DNA from: Oceaniferula spumae | GTDB lineage: Bacteria; Verrucomicrobiota; Verrucomicrobiia; Verrucomicrobiales; Akkermansiaceae | Length of the DNA stretch: 64,000 bases | Reading direction: 5' to 3' | Assembly: GCF_042849255.1 (NCBI RefSeq) | Contig: NZ_AP026866.1 | Span: 4,154,001 to 4,218,000 of the forward strand | Shown: positions 36,374 to 45,212 of the stretch, in pieces | Layout of the letters: every line of letters starts with the position of its first letter | Numbering within the stretch: the stretch's first letter is position 1 | Translations under genes and position numbers: made by a program | The notes under the pieces: generated by a model | Databases searched by the model: none | Seen by the model: only the letters and a program-made list of their open reading frames with translations | What the model was told of the DNA's origin: nothing

Positions 36374-37477
36374 GTGGCTAACAGCACCCAAGACGAATAC
36401 GCACGCGCCCTCGGCAAAGAGGTTGCAATCGGCTCCGTGGACAAGGAACTCCGCCTGCTATGGGAGCAGGATAAGGCGAGCACCAATGCCTCATTGATCA
36501 ATCTGGCAGTCTACTCCGAGGCTGATGATGCGATCCTCAGAAATTCTGAGATCGTGCAAGCAATTACCCGCGAACACGCATGCCGTGCAATTCTGATAGG
36601 CATCGATCGCGGTGCTCCGGAGACATCCATTCGCGCATGGATCACCGCGCATTGTCACCTTTCCCAGCAGGGGAATAAAAGCGTTTGCTGTGAGCAGGTC
36701 GCTTTCCAGCTAACAGGGAAAGCGACAGGGAGATTGCGCAATACCGTCTTCGCCCACCTGAACAGCGATCTTCCTCTGGTCTTCTGGTGGCAGGGAGAGC
36801 TCTCACCTATTTTCTCCGAGCGACTTTACAGCCTGATCGACCGATTCGTGTTCGACAGCTCAGATTGGGCTGAGCCACTGGAGTCATTCCGTAAAATTGG
36901 CCAAGTCATCGACGAGTCGAACGAGCTGCTGCCCATGGATCTGGAGTGGACCCGAAGCTATCCGATGCGCTTGGCATTAGCAGGCCTCTTCGATGACCCT
37001 CTCGCGTCAATGGCTCTGGAGCACACCAATCAAATACGGATTGTTGTCAATCCGAAGCATCGTATGGCCGGCATGCAGGTCTTGGCTTGGCTGATTCAAA
37101 GCACCGGCTGGACCAAGAGCAAAGACCTTGGCTTATGCGATAACGAAACATCCCAATCCAGTGCGGACCGTTTCTATTTTGAAACCCACGAAGGTTCTGA
37201 TGTCACTGCTATCGTGGAATACGATGCGAGCAGCGCACCAATCGGGCTAGTTGAACTATCCAGCTCTGATTGCTCTGTTAGGGTGCGGCGTGATGCCGAC
37301 TCTGCCTACTGTAACCAGCAGCTCGATGCAGGAGAGCATCAGCTAGATCGTTTGATTCCGGCTGCGAGTGACGACCCTTCCGAATTGGTGGCTGATCAGT
37401 TATCGCGTGGCGGTAAGAATACCCTCTACCGTACCATGATGCCCACTTTCTTAGAACTACTTAGCTGCGGAGAGTAA
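36374..37477 (+). CDS. opcA: Glucose-6-phosphate dehydrogenase assembly protein OpcA
   Basis: 367 residues starting at GTG. OpcA-family signs: LLWEQDKASTNASLINLAVYSE near the start, LVFWWQGELSP mid-protein and DLEWTRSYPMRLALAGLFDD. OpcA is an activator of G6PDH in cyanobacteria and actinobacteria and couples the enzyme to thioredoxin in cyanobacteria. It follows zwf with 18 bases between. A thioredoxin reductase gene lies 12 kb away. Redox control of this pathway is inferred from the family, not shown here. Confidence 0.85.
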   Translation: MANSTQDEYARALGKEVAIGSVDKELRLLWEQDKASTNASLINLAVYSEADDAILRNSEIVQAITREHACRAILIGIDRGAPETSIRAWITAHCHLSQQGNKSVCCEQVAFQLTGKATGRLRNTVFAHLNSDLPLVFWWQGELSPIFSERLYSLIDRFVFDSSDWAEPLESFRKIGQVIDESNELLPMDLEWTRSYPMRLALAGLFDDPLASMALEHTNQIRIVVNPKHRMAGMQVLAWLIQSTGWTKSKDLGLCDNETSQSSADRFYFETHEGSDVTAIVEYDASSAPIGLVELSSSDCSVRVRRDADSAYCNQQLDAGEHQLDRLIPAASDDPSELVADQLSRGGKNTLYRTMMPTFLELLSCGE

Positions 37478-37489
37478 GGCGGGCATTTC

Positions 37490-37525
37490 ATACAAACAAA
37501 ACGGGCGCTCCCGTAGGAACGCCCG
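37490..37525 (-). terminator. Intrinsic terminator of the FadL-type porin gene
   Basis: Stem CGGGCG (37502-37507) and CGCCCG (37520-37525) followed on the minus strand by GTTTTGTTTG. It lies about 55 bases after the porin stop at 37580 and 25 bases after the opcA stop, between convergent genes. Confidence 0.7.
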
Positions 37526-37579
37526 ATCTACCATTAATGGTAAGTGTGTGTGTGCTATGAGAATTTGAATTCTTGTGAC

Positions 37580-38842
37580 TTAGAATTTACCACTGATGCC
37601 GATACCGATGATGTCGACGTCACCGCTGGCTTTTCCAGTGAACTGACCTTCATTGCCGCCGTTCATTTCCGAGTTGATTTTCGCATCGTCGGCAAAAATG
37701 TGAGTGTAACCTAGATCCAAGTTGTAACATTCGTTGATCTTGATCGTGGCACCGATACTGACCCATAGGCGGTCGGCATCAGGGATGCGGAGCGTGCGGT
37801 CTTCCGTAGCAACCGGACTTTCATCGAGTGCGATACCCGCGCGGTAAGTGACTTTATCGTTGTGCTTGTAGGTAACACCGATGGAGTAGCGATAGCTGTC
37901 TTCCCAGTTCTCGTTCACCAATAACAACCCGTCGATGGCGGGGTGAACGATTGGGGCGAGTTGGTCGAACTTGCTCCAGTTCGTCCAGAGCACGTCGCCG
38001 TGAACGGCCCACTGCTCGTTGATTTCATGATAAATACTCAGCTCGACGGTGTCAGGCAGTTCGACGTCAAGAGTGGCATCACGCTTGGCGGCTCCTGTGG
38101 CGGTGACCAGGCTGCCGGTCGCATCACCCTCAATTTCCAATTCGATAGAGGAACGGTAGTGGAGACCGATTCTGGTTTTGTCACTTGCTTCGAAAAGCAC
38201 ACCCAGATTCCAGCCGTAGCCCCAGTCGTCACCTTGTAGGTCAAAAAGTCTGCCGCCCACAGGGCCACCGGCATTGAGACCAGGGGTGTTGCGGGCGGTG
38301 AGCCGACCGTCGGCATAGAGGAAATCAATTCCTGCACCGATAGTCCATCGGTCATTGATGCGGTAGGCCAGTGAGGGGTTAATAGTGAATGTAGTGATTT
38401 CACTAGTTTCAGTTCCAGCCAGAGAGGCAAAGGAATTAGAGTAATCCGTAGCCAGGCCGAAGGAGGAAAACAGTCCCAGACCGACACTCAGGTTGTCGTT
38501 GAGCTTACGTGTGTAGTAGAAATATGGAATGAGTGCTTCCTCCGCAATGCTGGAGTCACTGGCTGGTCCGTAAGGTGTGACGCCTTTGATATCGACGTCT
38601 GGTTTAACGTATTGGAGACCGGCGGAAAGAGCTCCGTCTTCTAACAAGATCATGCCGGCTGGGTTGGATGCGAGCACAGAGGCGTCATCGCCTATGGCGG
38701 CTTCACCGGAGAATGCCCGACCAAGGCCGGTCGCAGATCGTTCGGCCAGCTGGAAACCGGCGCCGAAGAGGGAGGCGCTGCTCAAGCCCAATAAGGCAGC
38801 CGCAGCGGTGGATTTTGCAGTGTGTCTGGATGCGTGTTTCAT
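37580..38842 (-). CDS. FadL/OmpP1-family outer-membrane transporter
   Basis: 420 residues with a signal peptide ending near LFGAG and the FadL N-terminal hatch pattern: GFQLAERSATGLGRAFSGEAAIGDDASVLASNPAGM, where the NPA box is the classical FadL motif. A 14-strand barrel follows, ending in a C-terminal Phe (GISGKF). FadL-type channels pass hydrophobic compounds such as fatty acids or aromatics across the outer membrane; the actual substrate is unknown. A monocistronic gene with its own terminator and a palindrome-bearing upstream region. Confidence 0.88.
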   Translation of the reverse strand: MKHASRHTAKSTAAAALLGLSSASLFGAGFQLAERSATGLGRAFSGEAAIGDDASVLASNPAGMILLEDGALSAGLQYVKPDVDIKGVTPYGPASDSSIAEEALIPYFYYTRKLNDNLSVGLGLFSSFGLATDYSNSFASLAGTETSEITTFTINPSLAYRINDRWTIGAGIDFLYADGRLTARNTPGLNAGGPVGGRLFDLQGDDWGYGWNLGVLFEASDKTRIGLHYRSSIELEIEGDATGSLVTATGAAKRDATLDVELPDTVELSIYHEINEQWAVHGDVLWTNWSKFDQLAPIVHPAIDGLLLVNENWEDSYRYSIGVTYKHNDKVTYRAGIALDESPVATEDRTLRIPDADRLWVSIGATIKINECYNLDLGYTHIFADDAKINSEMNGGNEGQFTGKASGDVDIIGIGISGKF

Positions 38843-38854
38843 AAGAGTTATTTC

Positions 38855-38880
38855 ATAGGGATAGCCTATAGTTTTATAGG
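38855..38880 (-). promoter_or_regulatory. Palindromic ATAGG/CCTAT cluster upstream of the FadL gene
   Basis: Three 5-base half sites, ATAGG (38855), CCTAT (38865) and ATAGG (38876), plus CCTATA-GTTT-TATAGG (38865-38880) sit 13 to 38 bases upstream of the porin start. The layout suggests an operator or a promoter with overlapping regulator sites; no regulator is identified. Confidence 0.4.
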
Positions 38881-38947
38881 ATGTATTAACCTGCCTATTT
38901 TGTCACAATGCGTCAAGAAATCTTGAGACGATGGGGATGAACTCGGT

Positions 38948-39739
38948 CTAGTTAGCGACGAAAGGGTTGTGTTCAAGCTCAAGGTGGAGATTGGAAAGGG
39001 GACCGTGGCCAGGGCATATGACCGTATCGCTTGGTAGCGTAAGAATATTGTCCCTGATAGTCTGTAGGGCCAATTGATAGCTCCCTTGATCTGGAGCGCC
39101 ACCGATTGAGCCGGCAAACATGCAGTCACCTAGAATGCAAACAGGCAGGCTCAGGCCAGTATGGTAGAATGCGCGCGCAGGACGGGCGTGACCACTGACA
39201 TCGAGTGCCGTCAATTGAATGTCAGAAAATTGAATGAGTTCTCCGTGATTGATATCTTCCGGATATACTGCGGGAATATTGGAGAACTCACGGATCCCAG
39301 CCGTATGATCGGGATGACGGTGAGTGATAAGCAATGCAGAGGCTTCGAGTTGTTTCTTTTCCAAAAACTCGAGAATGGGAGCAGCATCAGTGCCTGTATC
39401 AAACACCACAGCTTTGTTTCCCTGGCTGATGACAAAAGAGTTTACCCCTGCATGACCAAATGAACTAACGATCTGTTTAAGATTCTCGGGCTCCGTAACC
39501 TCAGGTCGATAGGAGGGTAGTCCGTTCAATGCTGAGGCGGAAAGCTGCAGCGCATGGGCAATCGGCTCGAGGAGCTGCGAATCAGTATCGCCATCCAGAG
39601 CTTGGCGGATGTCTTGAGGGCTCAGTCCAGTTTCCTGGGCAAGGGTATCGGCATTGATACCGAGACCACGCATGGCTTTGCCGATTACATCGCAAGGGTC
39701 ATCTTCGAGTGGAATATTGTTAGGGCTGGTAGTGGTCAT
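38948..39739 (-). CDS. HTH domain fused to MBL-fold metallo-hydrolase
   Basis: 263 residues in two parts. Residues 18-75 form an XRE-like helix-turn-helix (IGKAMRGLGINADTLAQETGLSPQDIRQALDG and LEPIAHALQLSASALNGL). Residues 90-255 form a metallo-beta-lactamase-fold hydrolase of the glyoxalase II type: H140-x-H142-x-D144-H145 in LLITHRHPDHTAG, then DVSGHARPARAFYH, LGDCMFAG and ICPGHGPLSNLHLE. The XRE half resembles the regulator of a small cytosolic regulon, so this could be a metabolite-dependent DNA-binding enzyme. Diverges from the NUDIX gene, 59 bases apart. Confidence 0.85.
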   Translation of the reverse strand: MTTTSPNNIPLEDDPCDVIGKAMRGLGINADTLAQETGLSPQDIRQALDGDTDSQLLEPIAHALQLSASALNGLPSYRPEVTEPENLKQIVSSFGHAGVNSFVISQGNKAVVFDTGTDAAPILEFLEKKQLEASALLITHRHPDHTAGIREFSNIPAVYPEDINHGELIQFSDIQLTALDVSGHARPARAFYHTGLSLPVCILGDCMFAGSIGGAPDQGSYQLALQTIRDNILTLPSDTVICPGHGPLSNLHLELEHNPFVAN

Positions 39740-39798
39740 GGCGTCAGGTTGCTGATTTCAAGTTGTTGTTCGCTCAAGATTTAAGCTAGATCAAGTTC

Positions 39799-40179
39799 AT
39801 GATCAATGTGGTTTGTGCGGTTCTTGAAAACGCGGAGGGAAAAGTCCTGGCATGTAAGCGACCTGAGGGGAAGGCGCTTGCTGGAAAATGGGAGTTCCCA
39901 GGGGGAAAAGTCGAACTTAACGAGGAAGCCCGCGATGCCCTGCACCGGGAGATTGCCGAGGAGTTAGGGTGCTCGGTGAGAGTGGGAGATTCTCTAACAT
40001 CTGTGGAGCATCACTACCCTTCATTTTCTATCAGATTGATGCCTTTTCGTTGTGAGCTGGTTGCGGGGACTCCCGAGCCGCGTGAGCACACAGAACTACG
40101 ATGGGTGAAGAAAAAAGACCTGCCCAGCTTGGATTGGGCTGAGGCCGATGTGCCAATTTGGCAGGAACTTATCTCTTAG
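39799..40179 (+). CDS. MutT-type NUDIX hydrolase ((deoxy)nucleoside triphosphate pyrophosphohydrolase)
   Basis: 126 residues. The NUDIX box GX5EX7REUXEEXGU is complete: GGKVELNEEARDALHREIAEELG. The start MINVVCAVLENAEGKVLACKRPEGKALAGKWEFPGG and C-terminal EHTELRWVKKKDLPSLDWAEADVPI are typical of MutT homologues, which remove oxidised nucleotides such as 8-oxo-dGTP. A small stand-alone gene. Confidence 0.92.
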   Translation: MINVVCAVLENAEGKVLACKRPEGKALAGKWEFPGGKVELNEEARDALHREIAEELGCSVRVGDSLTSVEHHYPSFSIRLMPFRCELVAGTPEPREHTELRWVKKKDLPSLDWAEADVPIWQELIS

Positions 40180-40195
40180 GTGAGATAACGATGGA

Positions 40196-40918
40196 TTATC
40201 GACCGAAAGCAATACGCTCGGCGAGCGACTCCGGAAGCCCTGCATCACGGATCTTTTTCTGAGCTGTTTCCAGATCGTATTCGAGTCGACGGAAAACAAT
40301 CATCTGCTGCTCGAGATCGTAGATACAGTAGGAAGCTCTCCAATCTCCGTCACGTGGTTGACCGACGGATCCAGTGTTGATGAAATATTTGCTGCCTTCC
40401 TCGATTTGAATTGTTTCGGCAGGAACCTCCTGAACCCTCTGACCACGGATAAATACGCGAGGCACATGGGTGTGACCGTAGAAACAGACGGGCGTTACCT
40501 GATAGGAAAAGTTAGCCATGGCGTCGAACTTGTTAGTGACGTAGTTCCATGAGTTCGGCTGATCGAGAGTCGAGTGAACGATCGTGAAATCATGCACCTG
40601 GCGAACCATGCGCAGACGTGCCAGCCATTGACGTTGCTCTGGGCTCAGTTGTTCGCGGGTCCATTGCAGGGCTTCAGCAGCCACTGGATTCATCATCTCC
40701 AGTGATGTGTCGTGTCCGCAGTCTTGGTCGTGGTTGCCTTTCACCACTGGGCAGCCCATCGCTTTGACGCGTTCTAAGCAGGCGGCAGGGTCGGCATTAT
40801 ATCCAACGACATCTCCAAGGCAGATGTATGAGTCGCAGCCTTGCTCTTCAGAATCGGCAAGAATGGCCTCGAGGGCTTCGAGGTTGGCGTGAATATCACT
40901 GAAAATGGCTACTCTCAT
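40196..40918 (-). CDS. Calcineurin-like metallophosphoesterase
   Basis: 240 residues with the family motifs in order: FSDIHANLEALEAIL, YICLGDVVGYNADP, VVKGNHDQD, FYGHTHVPR and NTGSVGQPRDGD, all giving the di-metal ligands. This subgroup (MJ0936/YfcE-like) hydrolyses phosphodiesters or removes phosphates; substrate unknown. It converges with the NUDIX gene at 40179 (16 bases apart). Confidence 0.9.
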   Translation of the reverse strand: MRVAIFSDIHANLEALEAILADSEEQGCDSYICLGDVVGYNADPAACLERVKAMGCPVVKGNHDQDCGHDTSLEMMNPVAAEALQWTREQLSPEQRQWLARLRMVRQVHDFTIVHSTLDQPNSWNYVTNKFDAMANFSYQVTPVCFYGHTHVPRVFIRGQRVQEVPAETIQIEEGSKYFINTGSVGQPRDGDWRASYCIYDLEQQMIVFRRLEYDLETAQKKIRDAGLPESLAERIAFGR

Positions 40919-41017
40919 GGGAACTGGTGCGGGGGAGACTGCCTACGGCGACAGAATCAATGACCCCTACGGAGGGTTTGGGAAAGCAAAAAATAGGTGG
41001 GGTGAGATCGGACGGAG

Positions 41018-41920
41018 CTACAATTGGGGGCTTTGTTCCAGTTCGTCGATTTTTTCACGAACACCGTCCATGGGGTAATCGGAATTACGGCGGTCCCAGT
41101 AGTTTTTGAGCCATTTGAGCTGAAGTTTTTTATTGGGAAACAGTCGATCTTCCGGAATACGTGCCAGCATGGGTGTTTTCTGGGCATTTTGCAGAGCAAA
41201 GAGACAGCAGGCAAGGTTAGGGGTGTGGTTCTCATCGGACTCATGGAATAGCTCCCGGCCCAGAGCCAACGCATCCGCCTGACGGTCCGGAAGGCGACAC
41301 ATGATGTAGAATGAGAAACGCTTCAGCTGCATTCGTTTGAAATCTGGAACCGTGCTGCAGGCTAAGGTATCTTCATAGTGCTTGAGGGCGCGCGCGTAGT
41401 CGGGCTGTTTGTGGTGATCACTCCACATCCGGGCAAGCGACAAGTGCAGACGCCAGTTTTCGGGATTCTGGCGAACGCCTTCTTCGAGGAAATCGGATCC
41501 CTTTTGGATGTAGAGCTTACGCAGTGCTGCACGACGGAATGGAGGCAAATCTTTATTTTCGTTGTAGTAAACCGAGGCATTCGTGTGCAAATGCCACGCC
41601 CCCGTGTCCCAATATTGCGTCGTCTGAGGCTGCAGGGAGGTGATGATGTTGTAGCTTTCCTCCAGTTTGATCCATTCAAGTTCCTCGAACTGCAAGAATG
41701 CCCGCAGGTTCCATGCGGCCGCGACTAACGATCGCAGTCCACCCAAAGCCACCGCCGCACCAGTTTGCCCCAGCCTTAGGCTGGTACCTTCCTTCATGGG
41801 TTTCTGGATCAGCTGTTTCTCCACCATGTCTTGGCTGAGCTGGTCTTCAAAGCGCAGCTTCGCCGCCCCGAAGGCGAGCAAAACGCCGAGGATGACTATC
41901 AGTTGGAAGAAAATACGCAC
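41018..41920 (-). CDS. TPR-like membrane-anchored protein, unknown function
   Basis: 300 residues. One N-terminal membrane helix (MRIFFQLIVILGVLLAFGAA), then helical repeats that read as degenerate TPRs: YWDTGAWHLHTNASVYYNENKD, GSDFLEEGVRQNPENWRLHLSLARMWSDHHKQPDYARALKHYED. No catalytic motif. It is the third gene of an ABC exporter operon (45 bases after the permease), so a role as a periplasmic or membrane partner of that transporter is likely. Confidence 0.75.
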   Translation of the reverse strand: MRIFFQLIVILGVLLAFGAAKLRFEDQLSQDMVEKQLIQKPMKEGTSLRLGQTGAAVALGGLRSLVAAAWNLRAFLQFEELEWIKLEESYNIITSLQPQTTQYWDTGAWHLHTNASVYYNENKDLPPFRRAALRKLYIQKGSDFLEEGVRQNPENWRLHLSLARMWSDHHKQPDYARALKHYEDTLACSTVPDFKRMQLKRFSFYIMCRLPDRQADALALGRELFHESDENHTPNLACCLFALQNAQKTPMLARIPEDRLFPNKKLQLKWLKNYWDRRNSDYPMDGVREKIDELEQSPQL

Positions 41921-41965
41921 TTACTCAGAAACTAGATGATTTAAACTTAGAACGCTACTGAAGAT

Positions 41966-42877
41966 CTAAAACTCTTTCTTACGGAAGGTGAACCAAGCCA
42001 GCACGCTATAGATCGCGGAGTAGAATAGCGTCAGGATGGTGAGTCTCCTGAAGATGCCACCCGCGATAGGTTTTCCTTCGATGGCAGCATCGACGATGTT
42101 GTAGAGCTGGAAATCGGGGAAGATCAATGCCAGCGTTTGTGATAGCAGCTTGACCTGAGCGGAAACATGGACCCCTTGGCTGTGCAGCCAGTAGTTCCGT
42201 GCGTCCGCAGTGAAGTGGCCGATGAAGTAGATCACCACGGCGATCACGATGGTAAACAAGGTGGAGCTGGAGAAGGTCGAAATCAGCAGGGCGATCGACG
42301 CCATGATCATCGCCTTGAAAAAGATCGCCCCGATACCTGCCTGAAGGTCCCAGGTAGGCCCTTGCTGGCTGATCGCGTCCTTGCGGATGTCGATGTATTC
42401 CTGCGGCCAGCCGAGAGCCTTGGCCCGCTCCATTTCTTCAGCAATCAGACCATCGGTGCGGATGTGTAACAGGTAGGTCAGCACAACATCCATAATCAAC
42501 AACGATGAGCCTACCAACAACAGCACACCGAGCAGTTTGCCCAATAAGTAATCGAGCCGTGGCACGGGTTTACTCAGGATGGTGTAGAGGGTGCGATCTT
42601 CCAAATCCTTGGGGATAAGTAGCGCCGTTGCAGCAATGGCAAAGAGCACCGAGAACATCGCCATCGCACCCATGGCAGTACTCTTGAGGATGATCAGCTC
42701 CTGTTCAGCGCTGTCTTCCGTGGTGCGGCTCCAGGGCATTTCAAAGTAACTCGCCGCCAGCATCAACACGGCAAAAACGGCGAGGAAATAGAAGACCTTC
42801 ATCCTCACCAGCTGGGTGAAGGTGTGACTAGCGATCACAAAGATACGACTGGGTGAAAATATGGCGTTTCTACGCAT
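41966..42877 (-). CDS. ABC-2 type transporter permease
   Basis: 303 residues with about six membrane helices, starting with a cytosolic basic tail then FVIASHTFTQLVRMKVFYFLAVFAVLMLAASY. Typical ABC-2 features are the conserved RTLYTILSKPVPRLDYLLGKLLG loop that docks with the ATPase. It overlaps the upstream ATPase gene by eight bases. The cargo is not clear; this group includes gliding-motility and Nod-type exporters. Confidence 0.85.
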   Translation of the reverse strand: MRRNAIFSPSRIFVIASHTFTQLVRMKVFYFLAVFAVLMLAASYFEMPWSRTTEDSAEQELIILKSTAMGAMAMFSVLFAIAATALLIPKDLEDRTLYTILSKPVPRLDYLLGKLLGVLLLVGSSLLIMDVVLTYLLHIRTDGLIAEEMERAKALGWPQEYIDIRKDAISQQGPTWDLQAGIGAIFFKAMIMASIALLISTFSSSTLFTIVIAVVIYFIGHFTADARNYWLHSQGVHVSAQVKLLSQTLALIFPDFQLYNIVDAAIEGKPIAGGIFRRLTILTLFYSAIYSVLAWFTFRKKEF

Positions 42878-43814
42878 CTTGCTCTCCTTTCTCAGCTTTT
42901 TCAGAAGTCGTCACTGCCTCTGGCTCATCCGGTTCTGGCTCCGTTGGGCCGGCGTCTTCTTGATCGGAAATTTTTGCCTCTTCGAGGAATAATCGTTCCA
43001 GCGTAGTGCGCGGTTTACCCATCCGGACAAACTCAGCATTTTCAGAATCGGAAATGACCGCGCGGATTCGGGCCAATGCACGAGGGCTTGCATTTTTTAC
43101 CACCACCTCTGTTTGATCTTCGATGGCGATCAGATCTTCGAGACGACCTTCCTTGACCAGCTTTCCTTTGAAAATAATCCCTACGTGATCACAAACTTCC
43201 TGCACTTGCTCCAGCAGGTGGGAACAGAGAAATACGGTAACGCCACGCTCTTTAAGATTCACGATCAGGTCACGGATTTGGCGCGAGCCGACCGGATCAA
43301 CCCCGGCTGTTGGTTCGTCGAGAATCACCAATCGTGGCTCATGAATCAAGGCCTGTGCCAGCCCGACACGCTGCAGCATGCCCTTGGAATAACCTCCGAT
43401 CCTGCGCTTGCGAGCGTCTTCCAAGGAGACCAGTTCAAGCATTTCATCGATCCGCTTGTGCAGCATCTTTCCTCGCAGACCACAGAGACGGGCGTAAAAT
43501 TTCAACGTCTCCTCGCCGCTTAGGTGCTTGTAGAAATAGGGGTTTTCCGGAAGGAATCCGATTTCCTGACGCGAGTCGGTTCGCATGGAGTTCTGACCAA
43601 ACACATAACAGCTGCCAGCCGATGGTGCCAACAGACCCAGCAACGCCTTCATCGTGGTCGATTTACCTGAGCCGTTAGGCCCGATTAAACCGTAAACCTC
43701 CCCCGGCATAATGGTGAGTGAAACGTCGTCAACAGCCTTCACCTTCGACTTTCGGAATGGCGAGGTGAACTCCTTGACCAGGTGGTTGATTTGAACAGCG
43801 GGTGTATCTTCCAT
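42870..43814 (-). CDS. ABC transporter ATP-binding protein
   Basis: 314 residues from ATG 43814 (MEDTPAVQINHLVKEF); a longer frame to 43859 adds an unlikely 15 residues. Walker A GPNGSGKSTT, Q-loop IGFLPENPYFYKHLSG, signature YSKGMLQRVGLAQALI, Walker B LVILDEPTAGVDP, H-loop FLCSHLLEQ. A C-terminal tail from about residue 290 is acidic and rich in Glu/Pro. First gene of the exporter operon. Confidence 0.92.
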   Translation of the reverse strand: MEDTPAVQINHLVKEFTSPFRKSKVKAVDDVSLTIMPGEVYGLIGPNGSGKSTTMKALLGLLAPSAGSCYVFGQNSMRTDSRQEIGFLPENPYFYKHLSGEETLKFYARLCGLRGKMLHKRIDEMLELVSLEDARKRRIGGYSKGMLQRVGLAQALIHEPRLVILDEPTAGVDPVGSRQIRDLIVNLKERGVTVFLCSHLLEQVQEVCDHVGIIFKGKLVKEGRLEDLIAIEDQTEVVVKNASPRALARIRAVISDSENAEFVRMGKPRTTLERLFLEEAKISDQEDAGPTEPEPDEPEAVTTSEKAEKGEQDA

Positions 43815-43965
43815 AGCAGGACTTGTTGCGAAGAATAGCGGCATTGCCTTGCTGTGCAATGGGATTCATTGAGCTGGTGGAAATTTTTGTCGGCAGCTCC
43901 GCTATTGGTATTTAATTGCCATCTTTTCAGACAAGCAGCCAGCGCAGCAGCGATTTAACTATTGT

Positions 43966-44781
43966 ATGAAAACACAACTACTCATGATCGCGACGGGCTT
44001 GCTGACACTGTTTGGCCTGACCAGCTGCTTCCAAGTCGACAATACCATTACCGTGAATAAAGACGGCAGTGGCACTATCGTCGAAGAGACCATCTTCGGT
44101 GAACAAATGCAAATGATGCTCGAAATGGCCAAGGCTCAAGGCGGGGCGGCGCAGGCCAATCCTATGGATAAGATGATGGATAAAACCAAAGCCGAAGCCC
44201 GTGCCAAGCAAATGGGTGAAGGCGTAGAGCTCGTAGGCATCGAGAAAATCAACAATGGTGGCAAATTAGGAGTCCGTACCACCTACAAGTTCACCGACAT
44301 CAACAAGGTGAAGTATTCAACGGCCGGTGCACTGGACATGGGTGATCTGCCCGGAGCCGCTGCTGGTGCAGCCAAGAAAGCGGACGACGCTGGCGTCACA
44401 TTCAAGCTGGCCGATGGTAAGCTGAGCATTATTCAAAAGGCACCCAAAGCAGAAGATGCTGAGAAAGTCGAAGGTGATGCAGAGCCAGCCCCTGCTGGAG
44501 ACATCGATCCTCAGCAACTTGCCATGATGCAGGGCGTCATGAAAGACATGCGCATCACCATGAAGGTGAAAATCGCTCCCGGTATCGCCAAGACCGATGC
44601 CTCCCACGTGGACGGTGACACCATCACCCTCGGTGATATCAAAATGGACAAAATCCTCGCCAACCCAGAGAAACTCAAAGCTCTTCAAGGCGGTGACTTC
44701 GATAAAACCAAAGAGGCCATGAAAGGCGTTGATGGCGTGAAGTTCGAAGGCAAGGAGATCGTCGAAGTTGAAATGAAGTAA
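43966..44781 (+). CDS. Lipoprotein of unknown function, 271 aa
   Basis: Signal peptide with lipobox LTSC, Cys21 as the lipidated residue. The mature protein opens with FQVDNTITVNKDGSGTIVEETIFGEQMQMMLEMAKAQGG, a pattern of secreted bacterial proteins of the type that carry a beta-hairpin then a helix (the KDGSG loop is shared with several uncharacterised lipoproteins). A Lys/Glu/Ala/Pro-rich linker lies near 160-180. Diverges from the ABC operon and ends with a strong terminator. Confidence 0.75.
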   Translation: MKTQLLMIATGLLTLFGLTSCFQVDNTITVNKDGSGTIVEETIFGEQMQMMLEMAKAQGGAAQANPMDKMMDKTKAEARAKQMGEGVELVGIEKINNGGKLGVRTTYKFTDINKVKYSTAGALDMGDLPGAAAGAAKKADDAGVTFKLADGKLSIIQKAPKAEDAEKVEGDAEPAPAGDIDPQQLAMMQGVMKDMRITMKVKIAPGIAKTDASHVDGDTITLGDIKMDKILANPEKLKALQGGDFDKTKEAMKGVDGVKFEGKEIVEVEMK

Positions 44782-44802
44782 GCCTCAATTTACAAATCCC
44801 TA

Positions 44803-44838
44803 AACGCCCTGTGGTTTCGCCGCAGGGCGTTTTCTTTT
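44803..44838 (+). terminator. Intrinsic terminator of the 43966 lipoprotein gene
   Basis: ACGCCCTG(T) and GCAGGGCGT pair across a short loop and are followed by TTTCTTTT. It starts about 22 bases after the stop codon. Confidence 0.9.
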
Positions 44839-44885
44839 GGGTAGGTATGCCGTGGAATTCATACGGCAACAAAAGACAGCCCCAC

Positions 44886-44920
44886 ACGAAAAAACGCGCC
44901 GGTCACGGAGACCGACGCGT
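44886..44920 (-). terminator. Intrinsic terminator of rpsP
   Basis: On the minus strand ACGCGTCGGTC-TCCGT-GACCGGCGCGT (11-bp stem, one mismatch-type wobble pair) is followed by TTTTTCGTG. It lies 35 bases after the rpsP stop. Confidence 0.9.
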
Positions 44921-44954
44921 CTAAACAAACACGATATGAAAACGGGGGAAAGTA

Positions 44955-45212
44955 TTAGGCTTCAGCCTGCATCGACTCTTTGCGAGCCTTCTTGATGATG
45001 TCACGAACGGTGTCGGACGGTTGTGCACCTTTGGAAATCCAGTCGTCAGCTTTGGCGACGTCGAGTGTGTAGTTCACACCTGCTTCCATTGGGTTGTATG
45101 AGCCAATCTGCTCGATATAACGGCCATCACGGCGCTTGCGGCTGTCCACGGCAACGATCTTGTAATAGGGACGATCCTTGGTGCCTTGGCGGTTGAGTCT
45201 GAGAGTAAGCAT
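44955..45212 (-). CDS. rpsP: 30S ribosomal protein S16
   Basis: 85 residues from the internal ATG at 45212: MLTLRLNRQGTKDRPYYKIVAVDSRKRRDGRYIEQIG (family start MVxIRLxRxGxKxxPxYRIVVAD) and NPMEAGVNYTLDVAKADDWISKGAQPSDTVRDIIKKA. The longer frame upstream (to 45377) is not conserved and overlaps the promoter region shared with obgE. Normally followed by rimM-trmD-rplS; here it is alone with its own terminator. Confidence 0.95.
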   Translation of the reverse strand: MLTLRLNRQGTKDRPYYKIVAVDSRKRRDGRYIEQIGSYNPMEAGVNYTLDVAKADDWISKGAQPSDTVRDIIKKARKESMQAEA

